Positions 40,352 through 53,500 of a DNA stretch of 64,000 bases are shown in pieces. Position numbers and translations under genes: made by a program. The number at the start of each line of letters is the position of its first letter. Position 1 is the first letter of the stretch. Under the pieces are notes generated by a model that made no database searches, was not told the origin of the DNA, and worked only from the letters and a program-made list of their open reading frames with translations. This stretch comes from Hemibagrus wyckioides (lineage: Eukaryota; Chordata; Actinopteri; Siluriformes; Bagridae). The stretch is taken from assembly GCF_019097595.1 (NCBI RefSeq), contig NC_080713.1, forward strand, positions 8,352,199-8,416,198, given 5' to 3'.

Positions 40352-42207
40352 ATTTTGAAAGACCTTTATTACACAATTTCCGGAAAAACATTGTTCAGAC
40401 ACTAATCAGAATTTATATAATCACATTAAAGTATCTACAAACACCAACTCTCCATCACATAACACTCCCTTTAGACACCATGCCTGCTTAAAATGGGCAA
40501 GATCACCCGTGGACTTGAAATATCGAAAATCAATCAATATTCTTGACAAAATTGGGGAAAAAAAGTTGTTAAATTGATCACCAAGTTCTGTTCAATCTTG
40601 GTTCTTCTGCTGATGTACACTACCAGTCAAAAGTTTGGACACACCTTCTAATTCCATGGTCTTTCCTGATGTTTATTTCTTTCTACATTGTAAAACAATG
40701 CTGAAGGCGGCCGAAATCCACAATAATGTCCTTTGAACAGGTGATATTGAGATATGTCTGCTACTGATGCTCTGTAAAGCCTTCATAACGGCTCTAATCT
40801 GAGGTGCTGTTAATTGGTGATTTCTGAGGCGGGTAACTCTAAATGAACTTCTCCTCTGCAGCAGAGGTCAGTTTTGGTCTTGCTTTACTGGGATGGTCTT
40901 CATGTGAGCCAGTTTCATCATGGTGCTTGATGGGTTTTGCAAATGCACTTGACAATACTGTTCTTACAAGAACTATTCCAGAACACCTGACCTTCGTGTC
41001 GTAAAATAACAACGGACTGTTGTTTGTTGTCATTACATATGGATTACTTAAGTCCATAGTTTTGAAATCTCCAGTATTGTTCTAGAATGTAGAAAATAAA
41101 TCCCTAAACAAAAAAACATTGAATTAAAAGGTGTGTCCAAACTTTTGACTGGTCGTGTATATCGCCATCTTTGCTTGTCCAAGCAGGAAATTTCTAGAGT
41201 TGACATTTAAAACGCTTCTTACGGACATATTTAAAACCAAGAATAAAAGTTCTCAGAGAAGGTCTTGTTAAAACATTTAAACAATGTCCGCAAAGTGACA
41301 AACAGAGGCATTAATCTGGGACAGTCCATAAAAGCATAAAATAGGCTCTCTTTGAAAACAAAAAGGACAATCCTGGCTAACATTGTGGTTTCAAACAGTG
41401 ATAAAAGCATTAACGGTGATAGCGCCATGTAAAATTCTCCATTGTAAATCCCCTATGTTCTTTGGTAATGCTGACTTGTAAAGTGCTCCCCACTCTGGCC
41501 TACTGTCCTCCCCTAAATGGAGGACGGTACACCAGGTTGTGTCTATTTTGCCATTTAGAGTGTTCTTATTCAAAACTTTAACACAACATTTGTACACTGC
41601 CTTCCTGGATGATCTCATTGAACCAAACAATGGCATTGTATCACAGCATAAAAATGTTCCTTTACAATCCTCAAAATTTGGCATTAAAAAGACATCGGGA
41701 AAGTGGTCTTAACTGTTTGGGTGCGTGAGTCCCTCTGAGAGCTTTATAACGTCCTCCCCAGTGATGGTGGCTTTCCATTTCCTCAGTAGCTGGGCCACTA
41801 CTCGGGTCGACTTAATTTTAACTGCCTCGGCAACTGACTCGATGTTTGAAGGATTAGGTCCAGCTAGTCGTACTATGTCCCAGAGTGTGGTTACATGTGC
41901 TTTGAGTAGTACCTGTGTGAGAGCAGGGAAAGTCCCATGACGTGACAAGTCCATTCGCAACCCAAGGATCAGTGGTTCCTGCAGCAGCCAGTGTAAGGAG
42001 GTCTCAGTTTCAGCCCTGTGTACCTTAAAAGGCGAGCAGACTTTGAACATGTTACGGTAAAAAAAAAGGGCAGTCTCGTGAGATTCATTTTCTGAGGGCT
42101 CATCCAAAACAAGGACAAGGCCCAGCTCCTCGAAGTTCCGCAAAATGACAGCAGTGGCAGCTTTCCAGTTTGAGTCTATACACCCAGAAAGAAATCTCTG
42201 TGCAAAA

Positions 42208-42208
<1 letters not shown>
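40352..42208 (-). mobile_element. 5'-truncated Tx1-like (L1-clade) LINE fragment
   Basis: The minus strand encodes the C-terminal part of a non-LTR retrotransposon ORF2. 42143-41709 and 41684-41391 are the same frame separated by one TAA (41709-41711); the frame then shifts near 41400 into LFYAFMDCPRLMPLFVTLRT. The segment ALPKNIGDLQWRILHGAITV is typical of fish proteins annotated as transposon TX1. The Cys/His zinc-knuckle-like end is decayed (QDCPFC). A 540-bp Tc1-type element is nested at 40618-41157. GA/TC microsatellites bound both ends. Confidence 0.85.
40618..41157. mobile_element. Nested non-autonomous Tc1-type element, 540 bp
   Basis: Terminal inverted repeats cactaccagtcaaaagtttg and its inverted copy at 41135-41157, with TA at 40616-40617 and 41158-41159. 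No transposase. It interrupts the LINE fragment, so it is the younger insertion. Confidence 0.9.

Positions 42209-42210
<2 letters not shown>

Positions 42211-42244
<34 letters not shown>
42211..42244. repeat. (GA)n tract at the LINE 5' truncation point
   Basis: About 17 GA units adjoining the upstream end of the LINE fragment. Confidence 0.9.
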
Positions 42245-42246
<2 letters not shown>

Positions 42247-44811
42247 TCCAGAGTATTAAGTTTGCTCTTACCCTGTAGTGCTTTAAGATGATATTCATTG
42301 TGTATAGACTCTGAGTAAGGCCCCTGCTTATGATGGCATAACTGAAAGCAAGAGCCAGAAGGTTATAAAGGCATGAGGGCATCATGGGACAAAGCGACCA
42401 GCCACTCCAACGTCAACAAACTTTTTGAACAACATCATAATTCACCAAAACATTCTATTCTCATAGATCCTCCATATCTTTCCCTTTAGCTTATGGGGAA
42501 ATTAACTGAGCAAATAGGTTTTCAGCCTAGGCTTAAACACTGAGTCTGTGCCTGAGTACTAAAGCCTATCTAGAAGGTTGTTGGATAACTCTGGGGCTTT
42601 CTAATGAAAAGCTCAGGCCTTTGCTGTAGCCTATGTTATTCTAGGTACTATACTAAATCTGCAGCTTTTGATCAAAGCAAGTGTGGGGAATCATAAATGA
42701 TGAACAGTTTTATATGATATTAGTAGCATTTTGTAATTTACTGGATGCTGATGCAATGTAGAGAGCTTCTTTGTAAGGTATGGGAACAGTCTTAATATAG
42801 TGGAACCTGTGTGACAACTCATGGAAGATAATAAACGGTCACTTTAGCCTGCTTGTCTGCTCCCTGGCCTCAGCTCTGAATTTTCACTCATTACCTAGAC
42901 CTGTTCTAAATAAATCAATGATAATATTAAGGTGAATTGGACAACAGAGTAGAAATAGAGGATTTTAAGATGTGTTTATGTTACAGATATGATATTCAAG
43001 TCATTCTGACAGACAAATGAATTCTATATTGTAATCTTAGTTGTATAAAAATATAAGTGGACAATATCTAAACAAAATAGTTTATGAATTGGTTCACTAT
43101 ATGAACCAAAGGTATGTGAATCCCCCTTTTATTTGTTTTAAATAATGTCAGGTAATGGAAACTATCTCTTACAGATTTGTTCTTAAGTAATAGAGGTCTA
43201 CATAGAGTGTGTTTTTGGGTCCACAACAATGTTTTCGTTGCCCTGGTGTTTCTGAGATTCTGAAAATGGCTGAAACTAACCAGGAGACATCTGATAAAGA
43301 GATACTGAATCTTCTCACAGATAATGGCATGGTAGGACTCAAATAACAGTCACAAATCATGAGCACTTTTCCTCTGACACACTTGAGCACTCCTTGTGTT
43401 CAATGACAGGGGCTGAAAAACCCGCCAGCACTCGCGAGTTTGCTGTTTTAACTCCAAAACTTTTTGAAGTCTGACAAAGTTTACCAGAGCCAAAGCCTTA
43501 AAAGCGTTATTGTGTCTTTCGCAGTTTCTCTTCCATGAAAAAAATGAATGGCTTGTATCCGGGCAGTCATTTGTCTGTTGAGAGCAGGTGGACGTGATTC
43601 AGTCCACTGGGTGGGTGCAAAGTCAGATGAGTTACAGTAGAATATTTACAGATTGTTCTCTAAGTGGTGTTCGAGGTATGGAAAATATCCTGATCTTCCT
43701 AACCTTTCACCCACATGATCATTCCACTGCACTGAGTATTAAAATGAATCCCTTGGTTTTAATGCCCCTGCATAGATTGTACATTATTCAGAATTATATA
43801 TAGAAAACAGATGTCAGTGTATAGGAGGATGAAGGTGTTCATCAGGAGTTAGCTTTAGGTTCTATCATATTTGTTTTATTTATGTAATTTACATTACACT
43901 TGCATGCGAAGAGCCAACCAAATGCATGTACATGGACAAATAATGTGTGCTAAACAAATTATGAGAGGCAGATTAGAAAAATGTGAGTGCGCACATCTGT
44001 TTAAAATTCCATGCACATCTGTAATTATTAAAGAGTGATGAAGGTTTTTTTTTCCCTCAAGCATGTAAACAAATATAAACACGTTTAGATCGAAAGAGAT
44101 ATTAATAGAAAGCCTATATTTAAATATATATATATTTGTTTATTTATATATGTATGTTTATTTATATATAAACCTATATTTTTAAGCAAGTTTGTTCACA
44201 CAGTAGCATATTTTGGCTGGAGTCTCCAAAAATAAACCTTTTAATTCATTTTAAGATCTTTTTTATTATGTTAGTAACCGCAAACACACCTCAAATGATG
44301 CTGTGTAAGAAATATTCGCCGCAGCTGTAGCTAATGGACTGGGCTGTCCAGTTACTTGACTTTCACACATTAATGTGGTCTTGGGAGGTGTCATATTGAA
44401 TGATTCAAGAGAAAGGTGTCTAACCAGCCCTGGATACATCACATGCATGCTTTAACATGCATAATGGGACATTTCCAGGCAAATGAAGCACAGCAGGCTA
44501 AACTGTAATAGAAGATAGGTGATGTGTGTGTGTGTGTGTGGTCTGGGGTGAATTCTCGAACCTTGTGCCCAGTTTTACCAGGATTGGCTTCATATCCACT
44601 AAATCCACTTTTTAAAAAAAAGATTAATGAATGAATATTGTTTTCCTCATGTATATCAGTATACCAGATTAGTTTTTAAATAATTTATATAAAAATATAT
44701 ATTTATTTATTATTTTGAAAATCTAGGTGTCCTCAGACATTTGATTGGCAGGTAAGCATCTTTTGAGCTTATATAAGTTTTTATTAGTACTATTCAAAAC
44801 CATTTACAGTA

Positions 44812-44812
<1 letters not shown>
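42245..44812. other. Intergenic DNA, no recognised feature
   Basis: No coding segment or element terminus supported. The 73-codon open frame at 43169-43390 (minus) has no recognisable similarity. Confidence 0.5.
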
Positions 44813-44874
<62 letters not shown>

Positions 44875-44875
44875 C
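44813..44875. repeat. (AAT)n microsatellite
   Basis: About 20 AAT units. Confidence 0.9.
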
Positions 44876-44989
44876 TAGTTACTTTTTATGTTTCTATTAT
44901 ATTTTGATCTTTTGTTTTTAACTGGACACTACTGAAAATATAGGTATGGACACTACTGCAAATATATATAGGTATGAAGATCTATCCAC

Positions 44990-46356
44990 CTCACAAAATG
45001 TGCAGTTTTATCCCACAGCACAATGCCAAAGATGTCGCAAGTTTTGAGGGAGTGTGCAATTGGCATGATGACTACAGGAATGTCCACCAGAGCTGTTGTC
45101 CATGAATTGAATGTTCATTTCTCTACCATAAGCCGTCTCCAAAGGCGTTTCAGAGAATTTGGCAGTACATCCAACCGGCCTCACAACCACAGACCACGTG
45201 TAACCACACCAGCCCAGGACCTCCACATCCAGCATCTTCACCTCCAAGATTGTCTGAGACCAGCCACCCGGACAGCTGCTGCAACAATCGGTTTGCATAA
45301 CCAAAGAATTTCTGCACAAACTGTCAGAAACCGTCTCAGGGAAGCTCATGTGCATGCTCGTCGTCCTCATGGGGGTCTCGACCTGACTGCAGTTCGTCGT
45401 CGTAACCGACTTGAGTGGGCAAATGCTCACATTCGATGGCGTCTGGCACTTTGGAGAGGTGTTCTCTTCACGGATGAATCCCGGGTTGTACAGGGCAGAT
45501 GGCAGAACGCGTGTACGTCGTTGTGTGGGTGAGCGGTTTGCTGCTGTCAACATTGTGGATCGAGTGACCCATGGTGGCAGTGGGGTTATGGTATGGCCAG
45601 GCGTATGTTATGGACAATGAACACAGGTGCATTTTACTGATGGCATTTTGAATGCACAGAGATACCGTGACGAGATCCTGAGGCCCAATGTTGTGCCATT
45701 CATCCATGACCATCACCTCACCTGTTGCAGCATGATCATGCACGGCCCCATGTTGCAAGGATCTGTACACAATTCCTGGAAGCTGAAAACATCCCAGTTC
45801 ACGCATGGCCAGCATACTCACCGGACATGTCACCCATTGAGTATGTTTGGGATGCTCTGGATCGGCGTATACGACAGCCTGTTCCAGTTCCTGCCAATAA
45901 CCAGCAACTTCGCACAGCCATTGAAGAGGAGTGGACCAACATTCCACAGGCCACAATCAACAACCTGATCGACTCTGAGGTGTGTTGCACTGTGTGAGGC
46001 AAATGGTGGTCACACCAGATACTGACTAGTTTTCTGACACCAACCCCCCAATCCCCCCCCCCCCCCCCCAGACATAAAACTGCACATTTTAGAGTGGCCT
46101 TTTATTGTGGCCAGCCTAAGGCACACCTGTGCAATAATCATGCTGTCTAATCAGAATCTTGATTATGCCACACCTGTGAGGTGGATGGATTATCTCAGCA
46201 AAGGAGAAGTGCTCCCTAACACAGATTTAGATAGATTTGTAAACAATATTTGAGAGAAATAGGCCTTTTGTGTACATAGAAAAAGTCTTAGATCTTTGAG
46301 TTCAGCTCATGAAAAATGGGGGCAAAAACAAAAAAGTTGCGTTTATAATTTTGTTC
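44990..46356 (+). mobile_element. Decayed Tc1-like element (second family)
   Basis: Surrounds a broken DD34E transposase. The right end reads agttgcgtttataattttgt before ATATATA. The left terminus is missing or altered. A perfect 17-bp subterminal inverted repeat (aaaatgtgcagttttat) is at 44995-45011 and 46074-46090. A poly-C run at 46053-46070 interrupts the 3' non-coding part. Confidence 0.8.
45023..45997 (+). pseudogene. Tc1-like transposase pseudogene
   Basis: Begins MPKMSQVLRECAIGMMTTGM with the paired helix-turn-helix region and LTAVRRRNRLEWANAHIRW. The catalytic Asp of FTDESR is in frame 2. A frameshift follows near 45480, then a stop TGA at 45618-45620, then a second frameshift near 45720. 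After that QHDHARPHVARICTQ and SPDMSPIEYVWDALDRR supply the remaining Asp and, 34 residues on, Glu. It ends at 45995-45997. Not functional as it stands. Confidence 0.88.
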
Positions 46357-46419
46357 ATATATACATATACAGTATATGCTGCTTACACAACTGTATGAGG
46401 GCAGGAAGCCTTTATTATC

Positions 46420-46626
46420 TCCACACATACATTACAGCACAGTGGAATTCTTTTCTTCACATATCCCAGCTGAGGAAGTTGGGGTCAGAGTGCAGGGACA
46501 GCTATGATACAGTACCCCTGGAGCAGAGAGGGTTAAGGGCCTTGCTCAATTGCCCAACAGTGGAGCTTGAACCTCAATCCTCCGATCAACAATCCAGAGC
46601 CTTAACCACTTGAGCCACCACTGCTC
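46420..46626 (-). mobile_element. tRNA-derived SINE, minus orientation
   Basis: Reverse complement of the 21846 family: aacccttcc-type tail at the left (cacagtggaattcttttctt), tRNA-like head at the right (cttaaccacttgagccacca). Confidence 0.8.
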
Positions 46627-49210
46627 TAATATCATATAAAAATCCAGCTGTAACTATGAAAAAAAAAGAGAAGTTTGGGACAAAAACTTTGTGTCACGTC
46701 TATACTCGATGAAGCAAGAGCGGACACTTACCAGGAGTCACTATGAGAATGTATTATTAGGAACATTCCAGGAAGGTTTTAACATATCGTCTAACCAACA
46801 GCACACATTCAAGCTTTACAGTAACTCCCCCCCACCACCACCCCCTCTCGTGTGACCCCGCCTTTCACACATTCACTTGACTCCCCAGATACTTCTGTGG
46901 AACTTTTCAATATGCTGTGCTGTTAGAGTTACTAATGAAGCCAAAATTCACGTATGTAAACCTTTGACCTTTTTACAATATACAGTATTCTGGGTTTGAT
47001 AAACCACAGCAGTATTCCTCACTACCATGTCTGTGTTGGAGCACATAGCAATGTTACTAGCTTTTACGCCATTGTTTGTAGTATGTCAGTTTAGTAGCTG
47101 ATCAATTTTTAAAATTCCAGTAATATAACCTGCTATTTCCACTCATTAGCTGTATTATGTTTTGTCACCACTACTGTTTTCCCTTTCACAAAACCAATTC
47201 AAATATATTGCACTGTGCAAACTATTGTATCTATCAGAAACCAAGTGCACACATTACTGGAGGAGGAAACCCCTAAAGTATGAGGAGAATATGAAAGGGA
47301 TTCGAGTCCCCAAGGCAACACTAGAGTAACCAGAGGAAACCCCAAAGCACAGCGTGAACACACAGGGCAGAGGTGGGAATCAAACCTCCAGCCCCAGAGG
47401 TGTGAGGCAAACATGCTAACTCTTAAGCCAGTGTTCACCCCTACTACAGGCTAAACCAAAGGTCAAGTATTTTCAAATCTAGCTACCTGCAAAAATAAAG
47501 AAAAATTCACCTTCATGATGTTTCCATTCAGACTGAGGCTCCAAAGCATCACAATAATTTTGTCAGTCGGTATCTGATTGCAAAATGAACTGATTAGACT
47601 TTTTGTTTTGGCTTGTATCTAACCAGCCACTTCATTAAAGTGTGAGAGAAAATTCATTCCTTTGCGTTTTAGACAACTGTGCTGATTTATAGCCAATGCA
47701 GGAATATTTTTGTGAAATATATTTATGGTTTCTTAAAGCTGAGGTGGTAAACTATGTAATAAAAAAGAACAACTTTTTGAATGATTGTTTTCTACAATTC
47801 AGCCACAAAAACATTCATCACACATACATCATATTAGTACTGTTCACCTGGATGGAGTATCAAGGTCAAGATATATCTCATCTGGACCCTGAGAAAGGAT
47901 ATTTACATGTGTTTATATAGACTACAATCCAATCCATCCATAAAACTGATAAGGCTCACACAGCCAATCCAAGTGTTGGTTTAGTATCCAGCCACCCTGG
48001 GCATGAGGAGCTCACTGAAGTGAGGCGCTTAGTGATGAGGTCACTGACCTGACTGATGGATGAGGACAGGAGAATGGGTGGGTGGGTGAGAAGGTTTAGA
48101 GGATGGGGGGGAAAGTGTTTGTGGAGCTAATGTTGACTTCAACATTAGCTGTGCAAAAGGAACTGTTTAAAATGTAAAATAAGTATCTTGACCAACACTT
48201 GTTTCTTGCATTCTCTTTGCTAAGATACAAAATAAAATCAGTCCGTTAACAAAGATCTGTAAGAGCCAGAATCTGTTTTGTTTTTTTTTTAACTGGAAGA
48301 GATTCTACCATGATTTCTGAACCTGATACACAGGAGCTTTCGGTACCAGGCACATCCTTGGTGCTAGGAGAATGATGTAGTGTAGCTGGCCTGCATGCTT
48401 CATGGATGAAATATAACTCTTCTACTTCAACATTAGACCACTGTTTATCATCCCAGTGTTTTCAATTTATGCCCTCAATGTTGGTTAAAGCTCTTCACAA
48501 ATTTATGCATTTTTATCATAATTAAAACACCCAGTATGGAGTGAGTTTTCTGTGTCCACAGCCAATAAAAATCTGAGTGAATCATGCTAAGACATTAGGC
48601 CAAGTTTTTTTCTACATGATCCTCCTGGATACTCTTGACAAATGGTACAACAAAGTGTCTTCTCCAGCTGATGATAGTCTGTAATTTCATCTCACTGTGT
48701 GCAGGATGTTAGTTTTTCCTACAGATCTATGATTCACATGATTTGGTAACACTTCCTAGTTAGTAAATCATCATGGCTTAGTATCCAGATCTTGAGTCAT
48801 CTTTTTGAAATTTGTGTAGTTAAGCTCTTTAGGGTGTCGTCTGGCTTCCTACATTTTTACCGTCCAATATGTTCAGACATTACAGGAAAACAGAAAAGTG
48901 GATATAATTATTGGGAAACAGAAAAATTGATGCATAGATGGGTCATTTTTATCTGTAAGGTTTTAGTAATTATTTGTAGAATGATAAAATCTGGTGGTGA
49001 AATCTGATTTAAATTGCTGGATATGGATCTGTAGAGCCGAATGCTACACACATGATCTGATTCAGGCCTCAGCTTGTGTCAGGTTCTGTGTGGAGATTTG
49101 AGTGTTATTAAAGGTTTCCTCTGGTTACTCCACTTTCCTCCCTCTCTGAAACATTCTAGTAGGTTGATTGTTGTAGATGAGTGTTGTATCATGTAACTGT
49201 CTAAGCTGTT
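46627..49210. other. Intergenic DNA with one repeat tail
   Basis: A LINE/SINE-type repeat fragment at about 47240-47450 (ggaggaaacccctaaagtat, caaacctccagccccagagg). No gene or other element recognised. Confidence 0.5.
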
Positions 49211-49214
49211 GTAA

Positions 49215-49268
49215 CACAAAAAATCTATCTATCTATGTCTTTATTTACCTATCAATCCATCTATGTCT

Positions 49269-49332
<64 letters not shown>

Positions 49333-49347
49333 GTATCTATGTGTCTG

Positions 49348-49396
<49 letters not shown>

Positions 49397-49449
49397 GTGT
49401 CTATGTATCTATGTGTCTGTCTATCTATCTATCTATGTATCTATGTCTG

Positions 49450-49510
<61 letters not shown>
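49215..49510. repeat. (TATC)n microsatellite, about 300 bp
   Basis: Long interrupted TATC/TGTC array. The Leu-Ser-Ile-Tyr open frames in all three plus-strand frames are artefacts. Confidence 0.97.
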
Positions 49511-49639
49511 AGCAACACGGTATGTAAATCACTCACTATTTACAACCCCCCCACCCCACCCCACCCCACACACATATCAATGCCTGTATGCATACCCATT
49601 CACTATGAACTGACCCTGACAGTTACTAATCCCACACAG

Positions 49640-49679
49640 TGTGCTTTGAGTATTTCAGAAACTGCTGATCTCCTGGGAT

Positions 49680-49717
<38 letters not shown>

Positions 49718-49992
49718 CAGCCTGTGAAGTGTGCCGTGAATGTGCGAAAAACAAAAAACATCCAACAAACAGCAGTTCTGTGCCTGGGGTGAGAAATGTC
49801 TTGAAGATGAGAGAGCTCTGAGTATAACAGCCAGACTGTATGAGCTGAAGGAGGAAGACTATGGTAACTTAATTCATCACTCTTCATAACGTGGTGAGCA
49901 GAAAGCACAACCCTAAAGTGAAGGGGCTACAGCAGCAGCAGCAGCAGCAGACAGTGACACTGTGTCACATGGTGATCCTAATAAAGTGGCCA
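49640..49992 (+). mobile_element. Tc1-like relic abutting the eif3m promoter
   Basis: Same family as 3964-4262. It contains the N-terminal region (tttcagaaactgctgatctc), a (CA)n interruption at 49683-49714 and the right terminus cctaataaagtggcc at about 49978-49992. The catalytic half is deleted. Confidence 0.75.
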
Positions 49993-50035
49993 TACTCGGG
50001 AGAACAGCATTGCATGTTACTTTAAAGCCGATCAC

Positions 50036-50133
50036 CCGGAAGTACATTGCCGACGCCGGCGCTCTGCTAAGTTCTTTTTCCGGTCGCTGGATCCTCGCAG
50101 TAAGCGTGTGGATTTTATCTGCGCTTCACAAAC
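50036..50133 (+). promoter_or_regulatory. eif3m: eif3m core promoter and 5' UTR
   Basis: GC-rich for this window. An ETS/GABP-type site CCGGAAGT is at 50036-50043. A pyrimidine stretch ttctttttcc at 50072-50081 could be a 5' TOP-like start, as in many translation-factor genes. No TATA box. The start codon follows at 50134. Confidence 0.55.
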
Positions 50134-50501
50134 ATGAGTGTTCCGGCTTTTATCGATATAACCGAGGAGGATCAGGTATCACTTATACTCTTTAATATAA
50201 TATACACGTGTGTGTGTCATCGTTTTGCATTGTTTTCAGCTTTATTCCATTCGATCAAATCATTAGCATCTAGGTCTTGATGAGCGCTTTAGCTTAGCAA
50301 GGGACGTAGCCCAAATCGCTCCGTACGTCATGTAAGTGTGCACTACCGCGGGTGTGACGTAACGGTTTCCACCCTCCGTCTAGTGCACTACGTATCCTTT
50401 AGAGCTGAGTTTGGGATTCGTGACGTAGATAAGTCCACTATCCTGCCTGCTAGCTGTTTCATTATCTAGCTAGCTGTAGGCTTTAGCCAGAAATTACGTT
50501 A

Positions 50502-50540
<39 letters not shown>

Positions 50541-53500
50541 TTTAGCTAAACTGATACAAACAGATATTTTGTCAAATTTTTATAGAAGCATTACATTGAA
50601 GTGCATACAAAAGAAAAATTTAAACACTTATTTTTTCGTATTGTCTTTCATTGTATTTATTATCTAAATAATAATAATAGAATATAATTGTTTTAATGTC
50701 TTCGTGGTCATATTTCTGTTCATTTTCTCAGTTTTGTGTAACATCTGAATCACAACATATTTTATTTTATGTGGGTTTTATTCATTTTCTAAGCTTAAAT
50801 AAGTTAGTTGTACTGCTTTACCAGCTTTGGTAAACAATTGAGTTTATCCTTATAAATGAACTGTGAAATTTATTTCCTTAGTATTTTTTTTTTTTAGAAA
50901 GCTATATAAACAGAAGCGTATTCATTTCGACCGTAATAAGGCATTATTATATTATTACTATATTATAGAAGTAATTGTAGTTGAAAACATCAGAGCTGGT
51001 AGTGAAAATTAAAGGGAAAATCTATTGCAAAGGTGTTTTGGAAATCCATTTCGATATCGAAAATTAAAGGATAAAATTATATATTTTTGAAAACGAGTCT
51101 TTAAAAATGTAACGTTTTGTGCAGGGCAGTAGACTGAAATGAGTTGGTCATTTTAAAAAACATTTAACATCCAGACAGCATTACACAGCAGTGTCTTCAT
51201 CCTAATATAGGAGACTGGTTAAAAACAAAACTGTGTGCTAAAGTAAGTTTTGTTCCTGTGTTTTCTCGCTTCAGGCCTCCGAGCTGCGGGCCTACATCAA
51301 AGCTAAAGGAGCCGATATCTCCGAGGAGAACTCAGAGGGAGGCCTTCATGTCGATCTGGCTCAGATTATCGAGGCCTGTGATGTCTGTCTGAAGGATGAC
51401 GACAAAGGTAAGGTGCCATGTCTGTGCCCTACATTTGGTGTACTCGTATATTTTACAGTGTATACTCAAATTTTAATGAAATGCTACTGCGTTGACGTCT
51501 GATGAGGTTTGGGAAGGCAAACGCACGAGTCTGGTTCCTCTCAAGGTTTCTTCCTCATATTCTTCCTCATATCGTCTCAGGGAGTTTTTTCCTTGCCACC
51601 ATCACCTCAGGCTTGCTCATAGGGATGTACAGTATCTCACAAAAGTGAGTACACCCCTCACATTTTTGTAAATATTTTATTATATCTTTTCATGTGACAA
51701 CACTGAAGAAATGACACTCTGCTGCAGTGTAAAGTAGTGAGTGTACAGCCTGTATAACAATGTAAATTTACTGTCCCCTCAAAATAACTCAACACACAGC
51801 CATTAATGTCTAAACCGTTGGCAACAAAAGTGAATACACCCCTAAGTGGAAATGTCCAAATTGGGCCCAATCAGCCATTTCCCCTCCCCGGTGTCATGTG
51901 ACTTGTTAATGTTACAAGGTCTCAGGTGTGAATGGGGAGCAGGTGTGTTAAATTTGGTGTTATCGCTCTCACACACTCTCATACTGGTCACTGGAAGTTC
52001 AACATGGCACCTCATGGCAAAGAACTCTCTGAGGATCTGGAAAAAAAAGAATTGTTGCTCTACATAAAGATGGCCTAGGCTATAAGAAGATTGCCAAGAC
52101 CCTGAAACTGAGCTGCAGCACAGTGGGCAAGACCATACAGCGGTTTTACGGGACACGTTCCACTCAGAACAGGCCTCGCCATGGTCCACCAAAGAAGTTG
52201 AGTGCACGTGCTCAGTGTCATATCCGGAGGTTGTCTTTGGGAAATAGACGTATGAGTGCTGCCAGCATTGCTGCAGAGGTTGAAGGGGTGGGGGGTCAGC
52301 CTGTCAGTGCTCAGACCATACGCGGCACACTGCATCAAATTGGTCTGCATGGCTGTCGTCCCAGAAGGAAGCCTCTACTAAAGATGATGCACAAGAAAGC
52401 CCACATACAGTTTGCTGAAGACAAGCAGACTAAGGACATGGATTACTGGAACCATGTCCTGTGGTCCGATGAGACCAAGATAAACTTATTTGGTTCAGAT
52501 GGTGTCAAGCGTGTGTGGCGGCAACCAGGTGAGGAGTACAAAGACAAGTGTGTCTTGTCTATAGTCAAGCATGGTGGTGGGAGTGTCATGGTCTGAGCCT
52601 GCATTGAGTGCTGCCGGCACTGGGGAGCTACAGTCCATTGAGGGAACCATGAATGCCAACATGTACTGTGACGTACTGAAGCAGAGCATGATCCCCTCCC
52701 TTCGGAGACTGGGCCGCAGGGCAGATTTTCAAAATGATAATGACCCCAAACACACCTCCAATGCCTTGGCCAAGCATGCCTCCAGACCTAAACCCTATTG
52801 AGCATCTGTGGGGCATCCTCAAACAGAAGGTGGGGGAGCGCAAGGTCTCTAACATCCACCAGCTCTCTGATGTCATCATGGAGGAGTGGAAGAGGACTCC
52901 AGTGGCAACTTGTGAAGCTCTGGTGAACTCCATGCCCAAGAGGGTTAAGGCAGTGCTGGAAAATAATGGTGGCCACACAAAATATTGACACTTTGGGCCA
53001 ATTTGGACATTTCCACTTAGGGGTGTACTCACTTGTTGCCAATGGTTTAGACATTAATGGCTGTGTGTTGAGTTATTTTGAGGGGACAGCAAATTTAAAG
53101 TTATTCAGGCTGTACATTCACTACTTTACATTGTAGCAGAGTATTATTTCTTCAGTGTTGTCACATGAAAAGATATAATAAAATATTTACAAAAATGTGA
53201 GGGGTGTACTCATTTTGTGAGATTCTCTCTCTCTCTCTCTCTCTCTATCTATATCTATATATTCCATATATGTTTCTATATTTCTGTAAAGCTGCTTTGA
53301 GACAGTGCCCATTGTTAAAAGCGCTATACAAATAAATGAATTGAAATTGAATTGATTGCAGTCCGAGTATGATTCAAGCTATATAAAACCCACCTGAGGG
53401 AAAACAGGACTAGATACAATCCCCAGTGAGAGATTTAGACACTATAGTTCACACTATAGTGTCTAATTACACTATATTTACACTATTTTTATTCTACACT

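Larger units (their letters stand above)
51497..53358. repeat. Interspersed repeat split by a Tc1 insertion
   Basis: Left part 51497-51629 (ggtttcttcctcatattctt, ccttgccaccatcacctcag, gcttgctcatagggat). Right part about 53250-53358 (gtaaagctgctttgagacag, aaagcgctatacaaataaat). The two halves form the same repeat seen unbroken at about 61610-61860, so the Tc1 at 51630 landed inside an older copy. A tail-only copy is at 19470-19550. Confidence 0.75.

Noticed and set aside
49177..49792. Tyr/Leu/Ser/Ile repeat protein
   Set aside because: Translation of a TATC microsatellite.
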